Both the position numbers and the translations under genes were made by a program. A stretch of 18,930 bases of DNA, from the NCBI GenBank assembly GCA_025362915.1, contig JANYEU010000309.1, positions 1 to 18,930 on the forward strand, written 5' to 3'. The DNA comes from Chitinophagaceae bacterium (lineage in GTDB: Bacteria; Bacteroidota; Bacteroidia; Chitinophagales; Chitinophagaceae). Below are positions 1 to 7,390 of this stretch, piece by piece; the first letter of the stretch is position 1; every line of letters starts with the position of its first letter. A model generated the notes under the pieces. That model did not search any database. It had not been told where the DNA came from and worked only from the letters and a program-made list of their open reading frames with translations.

Positions 1-152
1 GGAAAAACCAATCTAGGGGTTCCTTGTGCATATTGAGGGTTACTTGGATCATAGTTGATATCCAGTTGTTTTTTACAACTTGCAATTCCAAAGATTGTTA
101 AAAATAAACAACCCTTAATTATATTATCGTGTATTAAATTCCTCAATTTCAT
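1..152 (-). CDS. SusD/RagB-like outer-membrane lipoprotein, N-terminal fragment
   Basis: This is the first 50 codons of a gene that runs off the left edge of the window. Translation from the ATG at 152 gives a basic N-terminus, a hydrophobic stretch and a lipobox ending in Ser25-Cys26, then the sequence CKKQLDINYDPSNP. The 'CKK-LDIN-DP-NP' opening is typical of SusD-like surface lipoproteins of Bacteroidota, which sit on top of the SusC barrel and help capture the ligand. It starts 11 bases after the stop of the SusC gene on the same strand, the usual SusC-SusD order, so the two are almost certainly co-transcribed. Only the start is visible, so the ligand cannot be guessed. The fragment is too short to appear in an ORF list with a 60-residue cutoff. 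Confidence 0.87.
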   Translation of the reverse strand, partial: MKLRNLIHDNIIKGCLFLTIFGIASCKKQLDINYDPSNPQYAQGTPRLVF

Positions 153-163
153 ATTATATTATT

Positions 164-3100
164 TTAAAAGTTTACTTTTAATATTATCCCATAGCTTTTG
201 GTAAGTGGTGTGCTGGAATACTCTCCAAGCAACCCTTTTAAATCATTACCTAAGTTAGTGGCTTCTGGATCTACAAATACATTTGACTGTGGAGTCCATA
301 GAAGAAAATTACGTCCATAAACACCCACTGTCGCACCTCCTGCTTTTATTTTAGAAGTCCACTTTACTGGCAGGTTATAAGACAGGTTTATATCCCTCAA
401 CTTTAAAAAAGACCTGTCTATAATCCTCATCAAATCAGCCCCCCCAGAAAAGCTACTTCCCTCTCCATAATAATTGTAGGTTCGGTCAGATTCATTCAAG
501 GTACCACCAGGTGTTATACTAGGCGTTCCGATATACGTTTTGTTAGGTGTATAGCTGGTCTTTCCATTTGCATCGGTAGATGCAACTACAGAATTTGGAA
601 TTATGAATGGTTTACGGTCATTGTACGTTGTGGCAATACTATTACCTACAAACAATGATAAATCCGCAGTATTACTATACATCACACCTCCATATCGATA
701 ATCTAGTGAAAAGTTCAACGAGAAATCCTTATAGGTAAAGGTATTTGTCAATCCCATTGTATAATCATATAACCCACTACCCATATATCCTTTTACCATT
801 CCAAATTTATCCAAATGAGTTTGATTCGGCAACGACTGCCCACTTACCGGATTTACCACTATTTGCCCTGATGGTGTTTTTTGGGGCACTATAGTGTAGA
901 TGGATGCAACTGTTTTTCCTACCACGGCACGTAACTCCACATCTGATGCTACATTAGGTCCTACTAAAGGGTTTTGAGATGTGGCCCCATTTAAATTTTC
1001 TACCTTATTCCAATCTCTACTAAATATATAAGTCAGATTCCAAGTAAAATTTTTAAATTCAATAGGTATCAGATTCAAAGATAATTCTATCCCCTTGTTA
1101 CTAATAAGCCCTAAATTTTCTATTAAAGCCCCATAACCAGTAGAAGGCGCAATGGATACAGCTAAAATTTGTCCTTTTGTTTCTTTATCGTACAAGGTCA
1201 CATCCAAACCAATCCTGTCCTTGAAAAACTTGGCTTCTGTACCAAACTCAAACTCATCTGTAAAGATGGGAGTCAACTTAGGGTTGCCAATTGTATTACT
1301 CACCCCAAATCCGCTGGTGCCATTGAAAGGGAATGTTAATGAACCTAAAGGAAGACCTATTAAGCCTGATGTCAATATATTATTTACGTCATACGCTGGG
1401 GCATCGGTACCTGTCCGTCCATAAGCAGTCCTAAATTTAAGGAAGGAAACTGTTCGAGAATCAAATAACTTTGATGCAACCCATGATAGGTTAGCTCCTG
1501 GATAAAAAATTGCATTTTTTGCAATAGGCAATGAAGAAGACCAGTCATTTCTCAAGTTTCCTGTCAAGAACAATTGATCCTTAAACCCTATACTAACCTG
1601 ACCATAAACTCCCAATCGTAACTTCTCAGCACTACCATCGCTTGTTACAGGAGGTTTACTGGTATTGCTAAGGTTAAAAAAACCAGGTATTACCAAATTT
1701 GTCACACTTGTAAACTCGCCTTTTGAAGATGTTTTATAGAAATTTCCACCAACCAACGCGTCCAAGCTGAAATCCTTATTCAATTGCGTATTATATTTAA
1801 AGATAAGGTCAGCATTTATTGTAGCCGCATAATCAGACCCTTGCCCTACTTCTCCTATATCTGCTGTTCTCGGAAACCCTTCAGGATTAGTAGCGAATTT
1901 ACCATTCCAAGTTCCATCAGCCGCAGCAGCAGGCTGCTTCCATATAAAGGTACGAGCATTGGCAAAATCTGCACCCAATCTAAATTCCGTATTAAAGTGA
2001 GGGGTAAACTTATACCCTAAATCTAGATTTCCAAAAAAACGATCCAAGTTCTGCCTATTCCCATTTTCATACAAGGCAAAGTAGGGGTTTTCGGCATAAG
2101 GAGTAAAATAGTTATTGATATTAAAGAATTTATTCTTATAGTCTTTAAAATCAGTGATAGGAAGATCAACTGGAATTTCTAATAGTGATTGATAAACACC
2201 TCCTCCGCTTGCACTCGCCTGACCCGTGCTAGGAACATCCAAGCGTTGGTTTACATAATTGAACGATGTATTAATAGTAAATTTATCGAAAGTACTATTA
2301 GTCCTCAACGAGAAATTATTCCTTACCTGATAATTGGCATCATTTGGAACGATACCATTACTGGCAATATTTCCGTAAGAAAAATAAAACTTGGTTGCTT
2401 CATTACCTCCTGAAAGGGAAAGGGAATTGTTATATTCACTACCCGTTTGGAAAAAGTTCCTTAGGTTATTTTTGATGGGCGAGAATGGCTTTTCCAATTG
2501 AGAGTTGTCTACAATTGAACCCCATAACCTTTGCTTTCCATCTAATTTAGGTCCCCAACTGCCATTCTCATCTGATACAAATATGCCACCCCATCCCTGT
2601 CCAAACTCATTTTGATAGTCAGGTAATTTACCAACCTTACTAAAATTTGCAGAACCGCTATACTCAATCTTTATTTTTCCTGCCTTTCCTTTCTTCGTGG
2701 TTATCATTATGGCACCGTTCTTTGCTAAGCCCCCATATAATGAGGCGGCGGCAGTACCTTTTAATACCGTAATACTTTCTATGTCATTGGGATTAACATT
2801 ATTCATACCATTTCCGAAATCAATACCGTCAGTTACACCATTCAAATGGCTAGCTGACCCATCGTTTGCAGCATTTTGAAACTGACCATCAGTTAACGGA
2901 ACACCATCTATTACATATAAAGGCTGATTGCTTCCTCCCGATATTATACCATAACCACGTAAAATAACCTTTGTTGAAGAACCAGGCCCACCAGTATTAG
3001 AAATATCTGCTCCAGCAATTTTACCTTCCAACCCATCTAAAGCACCAGATACACCATTTTTGTTAATTGTAGCCGTGCTAAAGGTAGTAGTAGCATATCC

Positions 3101-3457
3101 TAGTTTTATCTTACTCTGGGATTGCCCTATGGCTGTAACTACAACCTCATTCATCGTTGCATCGGCATTCTCTAGAATTACACTCAACATCGTCTGACTT
3201 GAAACCTTGATTTGTTTTGCTGCGTGTCCAATAGAGGATATTAATAAAACATCCCCAGCCTTGACGTTAATCTTAAAACTACCATCCGCATCTGTAGCAA
3301 TACCCTCTGACCGCCCTTTTACTTTTACTGAAGCCCCTTCAATTGGCTTACCATCCTTGTCCGTAACTTTCCCTGATATGGGCTTTAACTGTGCAATGGC
3401 CGCCGCAGATAAGCCCACAACCATAACCATAAATAGTAGGATTTTCTTCATGTTCAT
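164..3457 (-). CDS. SusC/RagA-family TonB-dependent outer-membrane transporter
   Basis: A 1097-residue TonB-dependent transporter that should import a nutrient, probably a glycan or peptide, across the outer membrane using TonB energy. The signal peptide covers residues 1-22 (cleavage after AIA). A carboxypeptidase-regulatory-like domain follows at about 27-97, then the Ton box EVVVTAIG at 104-111, and a plug domain with the family motif LYVIDGVPL. The rest is a 22-strand-type barrel ending in a C-terminal Phe (ILKVNF). There is no N-terminal STN domain, so this is not the kind that signals to an anti-sigma factor, and no ECF sigma or FecR gene is next to it. The start chosen is ATG 3457; a second in-frame ATG at 3451 is equally possible. 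About 20 bases upstream a TATTTTG on the minus strand resembles the -7 box but is one base short. The SusD partner follows. The substrate is unknown. Confidence 0.95.
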   Translation of the reverse strand: MNMKKILLFMVMVVGLSAAAIAQLKPISGKVTDKDGKPIEGASVKVKGRSEGIATDADGSFKINVKAGDVLLISSIGHAAKQIKVSSQTMLSVILENADATMNEVVVTAIGQSQSKIKLGYATTTFSTATINKNGVSGALDGLEGKIAGADISNTGGPGSSTKVILRGYGIISGGSNQPLYVIDGVPLTDGQFQNAANDGSASHLNGVTDGIDFGNGMNNVNPNDIESITVLKGTAAASLYGGLAKNGAIMITTKKGKAGKIKIEYSGSANFSKVGKLPDYQNEFGQGWGGIFVSDENGSWGPKLDGKQRLWGSIVDNSQLEKPFSPIKNNLRNFFQTGSEYNNSLSLSGGNEATKFYFSYGNIASNGIVPNDANYQVRNNFSLRTNSTFDKFTINTSFNYVNQRLDVPSTGQASASGGGVYQSLLEIPVDLPITDFKDYKNKFFNINNYFTPYAENPYFALYENGNRQNLDRFFGNLDLGYKFTPHFNTEFRLGADFANARTFIWKQPAAAADGTWNGKFATNPEGFPRTADIGEVGQGSDYAATINADLIFKYNTQLNKDFSLDALVGGNFYKTSSKGEFTSVTNLVIPGFFNLSNTSKPPVTSDGSAEKLRLGVYGQVSIGFKDQLFLTGNLRNDWSSSLPIAKNAIFYPGANLSWVASKLFDSRTVSFLKFRTAYGRTGTDAPAYDVNNILTSGLIGLPLGSLTFPFNGTSGFGVSNTIGNPKLTPIFTDEFEFGTEAKFFKDRIGLDVTLYDKETKGQILAVSIAPSTGYGALIENLGLISNKGIELSLNLIPIEFKNFTWNLTYIFSRDWNKVENLNGATSQNPLVGPNVASDVELRAVVGKTVASIYTIVPQKTPSGQIVVNPVSGQSLPNQTHLDKFGMVKGYMGSGLYDYTMGLTNTFTYKDFSLNFSLDYRYGGVMYSNTADLSLFVGNSIATTYNDRKPFIIPNSVVASTDANGKTSYTPNKTYIGTPSITPGGTLNESDRTYNYYGEGSSFSGGADLMRIIDRSFLKLRDINLSYNLPVKWTSKIKAGGATVGVYGRNFLLWTPQSNVFVDPEATNLGNDLKGLLGEYSSTPLTKSYGIILKVNF

Positions 3458-3861
3458 TATAATTTAGGAAGGCAAAATACTACTTTTCATTTAAACGTTA
3501 ATTAAATATTAATTAAATGTTAGCTTTTGGCCATCAATTTTAACATTTAAACTAACAAAATCAAAATATTTTCCATTTTAGTTAATCTGTTGACAAAAAA
3601 AAAGAAAAAAATCCATGTTTTAGAAGCTTTTAGGACAGCAAAAAAGTAGCATAAATTCATAGTTAAAATGCCCCTAACTACAAAGACTAATATTTTACTT
3701 AACCAATTCTGCATAATCAGCACTTTACCTAGTTAATTTTTTAAATTATACAGAAGTTACTATACATTCAAAATATAAAATTCTTCTTTAAGGCAATTCT
3801 AATATTTGTCCAACTACCATTTGATATCAAATGTGTGAGTCAATAATTTACCTTTGCCTCC
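3458..3861. other. AT-rich divergent intergenic region (404 bp)
   Basis: This region separates the divergent SusC and folD genes and must hold both promoters. It is very AT-rich, with a 9-nt direct repeat CATTTAAAC at 3488-3496 and 3544-3552, an A/G tract near 3594-3610, and a near-palindromic TTAATTAA-rich stretch around 3499-3518. I see no convincing ORF, RNA gene or strong terminator hairpin here. Confidence 0.6.
3849..3856 (+). promoter_or_regulatory. Bacteroidota-type -7 promoter box for folD
   Basis: TACCTTTG matches the Bacteroidota -7 consensus TAnnTTTG exactly and ends only 5 bases before the folD ATG. If used, transcription would start at or within a few bases of the start codon, giving an almost leaderless mRNA. 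A TTTG at 3820-3823 could be the -33 element, but the 25-bp spacing is longer than usual. Confidence 0.5.
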
Positions 3862-4743
3862 ATGATACTATTAGACGGAAAAGTAACATCTGCAGCAGTA
3901 AAAGAAAATATTAAAAAAGAGACCTTACTTTTAATAGATGCCTACAAGAGGGTACCGCATTTGGCGGCCATACTTGTGGGGAATAATGGTGCAAGCGAAA
4001 CCTATGTAGCCAGTAAAGTAAAAAACTGCGAAGAGGTGGGTTTTAAATCTTCACTTATTCGCTTTGATGTAGACATCGCTGAGCAAATCCTTTTAGATAA
4101 AATAATAGAATTGAATAATGATTTGTCAGTTGATGGCATATTGGTTCAACTGCCACTACCTAAGCACATCAGCGAAGGCAAAGTAATAGAAACTATTAAT
4201 GCTGCTAAAGATGTAGATGGATTCCATCCTATTAATGCAGGTAAACTGGTGCAAGGGCTTCCTTCCTTTGTTCCCGCCACCCCTTATGGCGTTATGCTAA
4301 TGCTAGAACATTATAATATTCAAACTAAAGGAAAGCACGCTGTGGTAATTGGTCGTAGTAATATTGTAGGCAGACCCATGAGTATATTATTGAGCAGTAA
4401 TCTTCCTTATGGTAATTGTACCGTTACCATCTGTCATTCGCATACACCAAACCTAAAAGAGATTTGTTTGCAAGCAGATATACTTATTGCTGCATTGGGT
4501 AAGCCAGGATTTGTAAAACAAGACATGGTAAAAGACGGTGCCGTAATAATAGATGTAGGCATTACTAGAGTTGTAGATGAAACTGCCAAACGGGGATTTA
4601 GAATAAAAGGCGATGTAGCATTTGATGAAGTATCTCACAAAGCTTCTGCCATCACACCAGTACCTGGTGGTGTAGGATTAATGACTATTGCGGGACTATT
4701 GAAGAACACCTTGCAAGCGTACAAATCCAATTATGAGTTATGA
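3862..4743 (+). CDS. folD: Bifunctional methylene-THF dehydrogenase / methenyl-THF cyclohydrolase
   Basis: A 293-residue FolD, the cytoplasmic enzyme that interconverts 5,10-methylene-, 5,10-methenyl- and 10-formyl-tetrahydrofolate and so supplies one-carbon units for purine synthesis. The catalytic YxxxK pair is Tyr48/Lys52 in ETYVASKVK. Other signatures are VDGILVQLPLP, KDVDGFHP, the dinucleotide-binding VIGRSNIVGRP, and the C-terminal TPVPGGVGLMT. Length is normal for the family. It converges with queE; purD, another user of the pathway, lies just beyond on the other strand. An oddity is that the last codons and the TGA stop lie in a heptamer-phased inverted repeat (4731-4798), so the short tail after 'LLKNTLQAYK' appears to be repeat-encoded. 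Identification is secure from the motifs. Confidence 0.97.
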   Translation: MILLDGKVTSAAVKENIKKETLLLIDAYKRVPHLAAILVGNNGASETYVASKVKNCEEVGFKSSLIRFDVDIAEQILLDKIIELNNDLSVDGILVQLPLPKHISEGKVIETINAAKDVDGFHPINAGKLVQGLPSFVPATPYGVMLMLEHYNIQTKGKHAVVIGRSNIVGRPMSILLSSNLPYGNCTVTICHSHTPNLKEICLQADILIAALGKPGFVKQDMVKDGAVIIDVGITRVVDETAKRGFRIKGDVAFDEVSHKASAITPVPGGVGLMTIAGLLKNTLQAYKSNYEL

Positions 4744-4798
4744 GATATGAATTATGAGTAAATATACCTACCAATCATAATTCATATCTCATAACTCA
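4734..4798. terminator. Perfect 24-bp inverted repeat between convergent folD and queE
   Basis: Arms 4734-4757 and 4775-4798 are perfectly complementary over 24 bases with a 17-base loop. The left side is made of exact 7-nt units: TTATGAG (4731), TTATGAG (4738), ATATGAA (4745), TTATGAG (4752). The right side reads as the matching complementary heptamers. Position between two converging genes suggests a bidirectional transcription stop, but there is no clear T-run on either side and the stem is AT-rich. It may instead be a dispersed repeat that also ends transcripts. Confidence 0.65.
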
Positions 4799-4805
4799 GC
4801 ACTAG

Positions 4806-5447
4806 CTACGGTACATTTATATATTTATGTAGTTGCAAGCTCAATTCCCACTTAGGGTTTGCTTTGATGTAGTCTATTATTAATGGGGTTACTGCTGATG
4901 CCTTATCCCATTCAGGTTGAAGATATAGTTTACACGTGCTGGAAACCTGTGCAGCATAAGTCTCTGCCCATTCAAAGTCATGCTTATTAAATACAACCAC
5001 CTTTAGTTCATCAGCGGCGGGAATAACTTCAGGCAAGGGTGGCTTGAACTTCTTAGGCGATAAACATACCCAATCCCAATCACCACTTAGTGGAGAAGAC
5101 CCCGATGTTTCTATATTAGTCCTAAAGCCTTTTGCTTTAAGTGCTGCTGTCAATTCATCCAGATTATGCATTAATGGTTCTCCACCAGTGATGACAGCAA
5201 TAATATCGTTGACCGCTGACCGATTACCGTTGACCGCCATCGGTTGACGGTTAACGGTTAACGGTAAACAGCTAACTGCTTCCTCCACTATTTGTTCTAT
5301 TGTAAATTGTGGATGCCGAGAAGCATCCCAACTATCCTTTACGTCGCACCATACACAGCCAACATCACAACCGCCCAATCGGATAAAATAGGCAGCACTA
5401 CCCTGATAGTAACCTTCACCCTGAATGGTATAAAAGCTTTCCATCAC
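4806..5447 (-). CDS. queE: 7-carboxy-7-deazaguanine synthase (radical SAM)
   Basis: QueE converts 6-carboxy-tetrahydropterin to 7-carboxy-7-deazaguanine in the queuosine pathway. The hallmarks are MESFYTIQGEG, then GGCDVGCVWCDV with the radical-SAM CX3CX2C cluster (Cys27, 31, 34 counted from the GTG), and ITGGEP at 86-91. Residues of about 60-81, between the helix ending VEEAV and the strand IIAVITGGEP, come from a 70-base heptamer array (5207-5276) and look like an in-frame insertion that the active-site core tolerates. The start is uncertain. The frame stays open upstream and encodes the conserved LPV before MESFYT, with a strong AAAGGAGG at 5513-5506, but that stretch has no ATG, GTG or TTG. 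The first canonical codons are GTG 5447 and ATG 5444. It lies downstream of purD on the same strand, probably co-transcribed. Confidence 0.92.
   Translation of the reverse strand: MMESFYTIQGEGYYQGSAAYFIRLGGCDVGCVWCDVKDSWDASRHPQFTIEQIVEEAVSCLPLTVNRQPMAVNGNRSAVNDIIAVITGGEPLMHNLDELTAALKAKGFRTNIETSGSSPLSGDWDWVCLSPKKFKPPLPEVIPAADELKVVVFNKHDFEWAETYAAQVSSTCKLYLQPEWDKASAVTPLIIDYIKANPKWELSLQLHKYINVP
5207..5276. repeat. Ten-unit heptamer array forming an imperfect palindrome inside queE
   Basis: Ten consecutive 7-nt units can be read without a gap: CGTTGAC, CGCTGAC, CGATTAC, CGTTGAC, CGCCATC, GGTTGAC, GGTTAAC, GGTTAAC, GGTAAAC, AGCTAAC. The two halves are inverted copies: arms 5207-5236 and 5241-5270 match at 22 of 30 positions around a CCAT centre. 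It is fully translated as part of queE, giving the residues around TVNRQPMAVNGNRSAVN, and would fold into a hairpin in the mRNA. Confidence 0.85.
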
Positions 5448-5505
5448 CGGAAGTGTGGCGTTTGTATCCTTTATATATATAGTATCTGTCTTATTGATAT
5501 CTTTT

Positions 5506-5513
5506 CCTCCTTT
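5506..5513 (-). promoter_or_regulatory. Strong Shine-Dalgarno sequence far upstream of the first queE start codon
   Basis: AAAGGAGG on the minus strand lies about 60 bases before the GTG at 5447 and just after the purD stop. It is unusually strong for this phylum. No ATG, GTG or TTG follows it in any frame before the queE GTG, although the queE frame itself is open from just upstream of this site. It may mark the ancestral or a non-canonical queE start (ATC and ATA codons occur in frame). Confidence 0.45.
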
Positions 5514-5552
5514 ATATTTTTTATAAACGTATTACTTATTACCTACAACTCA

Positions 5553-6839
5553 TCACTCAAACTCATACCCAATATCCTTTCTATAATTGATACCCTCAAA
5601 ATAAATATCCTTTAGTATAGTAATTGATTGCTGTACAGCCTCTTGCATCCTATTCCCTTTGCTAGTTACTGTCAGTACCCTGCCGCCGTTAGTTACAATA
5701 GCATCTCCGTCTTGTTTTGTACCTGCATGAAATACCAACGAACTTGCAGGCAACGGGTTGTCTAAACCAGTGATTGGTATATTCTTTTTATAATCACCCG
5801 GGTAGCCACCGCTTACAGCAACCACCGTAGCAAAGTATCCGTCTGCAAAATTGATATTGGTATCTGCAAGCGTTCCGTTGTCCATTGCAGCAAAAAGGCT
5901 TAGTAAATCTGTTTCCAAGCGGGGCATTACCACTTCTGTTTCTGGATCGCCCATGCGGCAGTTATATTCTATCACCTGCGGGTCTCCATTTACATTCATC
6001 AATCCAAAAAAGATAAATCCATTATATACCAACCCTTCTTTTGCCAAGCCATTCACCGTAGGTGCAATAATTGTTTCTTCCACTTTCTGCATAAAGGCAT
6101 CATCCATAAATGGCACTGGCGTTACGCAGCCCATGCCGCCCGTATTTAATCCGGTATCCCCCTCTCCTATCCTTTTATAATCCTTGGCATGACCAATAAT
6201 CTTATAATCGATCCCATTTGTGAGCGCAAAAACACTTACTTCTATCCCCTTCAAAAACTCTTCTATCACCACTTTGCTACTTGCCTTGCCAAATTGCTTG
6301 TTCACAATCATTTCCTCAAAGGCATGCAAGGCATCTTCATGTGTTTCGCTTATCACCACCCCTTTTCCTGCTGCCAACCCATCTGCTTTTAGTACAATGG
6401 GCAAGCCATGTTGGCTGATATATGCCTTTCCTTCCTCAAAATTATCTTTGGTAAACTCTGCATAACCTGCCGTAGGGATGGCATTGCGCTGCATAAACTT
6501 CTTGGAGAATGCCTTGCTGCCTTCCAGTTGTGCCGCCTCTTTGGATGGTCCAACCACAAAGCCCTTCCAGCCATTTTCTATTTTGGCACGCTCCATAAAA
6601 TCGTAGATACCATTCACCAACGGATCTTCCGGTCCCACCACCAATACATCTATCTTATTGGTCAGGCAAAAAGATTTAATGCCTTCAAAATCGTTTACAC
6701 CCAAATCTACAATGGTGGCCACCGAAGCAATGCCTGGGTTACCGGGTGCAACAAACAATTGGTTGCAGTGATGGCTTTGGGTTATCTTCCAAGCCATTGC
6801 ATGTTCCCTTCCACCGCTACCAAGTATTAATACATTCAT
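5553..6839 (-). CDS. purD: Phosphoribosylamine-glycine ligase (GAR synthetase)
   Basis: A 428-residue PurD, which uses ATP to join glycine to 5-phosphoribosylamine in the second step of de novo purine synthesis, in the cytoplasm. It begins with the family signature LILGSGGREHA (residues 4-14) and VAPGNPG, followed by GPEDPLVNG. The ATP-grasp core has VLKADGLAAGKGVVI, GDTGLNTGGMG and the metal-binding EYNCRMGDPETEV. Length is the normal family length and the C-terminal domain is complete. The ATG at 6839 fits the conserved N-terminus. A degenerate -7 box (TACATTCG, 6872-6865 on the minus strand) lies 25 bases upstream. queE follows after a gap of about 100 bases with no terminator-like hairpin, so the two are likely one transcript. 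Confidence 0.97.
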   Translation of the reverse strand: MNVLILGSGGREHAMAWKITQSHHCNQLFVAPGNPGIASVATIVDLGVNDFEGIKSFCLTNKIDVLVVGPEDPLVNGIYDFMERAKIENGWKGFVVGPSKEAAQLEGSKAFSKKFMQRNAIPTAGYAEFTKDNFEEGKAYISQHGLPIVLKADGLAAGKGVVISETHEDALHAFEEMIVNKQFGKASSKVVIEEFLKGIEVSVFALTNGIDYKIIGHAKDYKRIGEGDTGLNTGGMGCVTPVPFMDDAFMQKVEETIIAPTVNGLAKEGLVYNGFIFFGLMNVNGDPQVIEYNCRMGDPETEVVMPRLETDLLSLFAAMDNGTLADTNINFADGYFATVVAVSGGYPGDYKKNIPITGLDNPLPASSLVFHAGTKQDGDAIVTNGGRVLTVTSKGNRMQEAVQQSITILKDIYFEGINYRKDIGYEFE

Positions 6840-7013
6840 TCGGAATCTTACTTTATTATGGCTGCGAATGTACGGGAATCGGAAAGAACGGAAATCGGAA
6901 GAAACAAAATTGCAAGTTCATTTCCAAACTAGTGATCAACGCTCCTCCCACTCCCCGATTACTTATTATAAACACTTTTTTTACTTGTATTTGACTGAGT
7001 AAAAATAGTTTTT

Positions 7014-7235
7014 ATGCCTACGCCACAATTCATTACAGGTAATGCCGAAAAAAAGCTCGCCGTGGTATTGCCTATCAAGGAATACAACAAACTCATTGAA
7101 GAGCTGGAAGATTTGGAAGATGTAAGGGAGTTTGACAAAGCCATGAGTAAAAAACAAGAATTCATTCCGCTGGAGCAAGTCATTGAGGAGATAGAAAAAA
7201 GTAGAAAGAAGAAACAGCAAAAGAGATTTAGTTAA
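7014..7235 (+). CDS. Small antitoxin-like protein (Phd/YefM- or RelB-like), apparently orphan
   Basis: A 73-residue protein starting MPTPQFITGNAEKKLAVVLPIKEYNKLIEELEDLEDV. The pattern of a short strand 'xFIT-KxAVVLPIxEY' followed by an acidic helix resembles small Bacteroidota antitoxins of the Phd/YefM/RelB type: an N-terminal DNA-binding and dimerisation half, then a charged tail (here very Lys/Glu-rich, ending KSRKKKQQKRFS) that would wrap a RelE/ParE toxin. No toxin ORF follows. The next 155 bases contain only a 7-codon ORF and then the end of an opposite-strand gene. A promoter-like TGTATTTG (6986-6993, one mismatch to TAnnTTTG) lies about 20 bases upstream of the ATG. The family assignment is by resemblance only. 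Confidence 0.6.
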   Translation: MPTPQFITGNAEKKLAVVLPIKEYNKLIEELEDLEDVREFDKAMSKKQEFIPLEQVIEEIEKSRKKKQQKRFS

Positions 7236-7390
7236 TTGTTTTGTGTTTTACAATGATAGAAATAAAATTGGGATAAAAGATAAAATAACTTTACAGGTAT
7301 GAAGTAACCATTCCATAATGTTTGCCTGATCCTAAACATATCTGTCCTTGTGCTTTCTTGCGAAAATATAAGTGTTCCTTGTGGATAGGG

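Noticed and set aside
3488..3552. CATTTAAAC direct repeat upstream of SusC as an operator
   Set aside because: Two 9-nt AT-rich copies 56 bases apart are easily due to chance in this composition, and no dedicated regulator is nearby.
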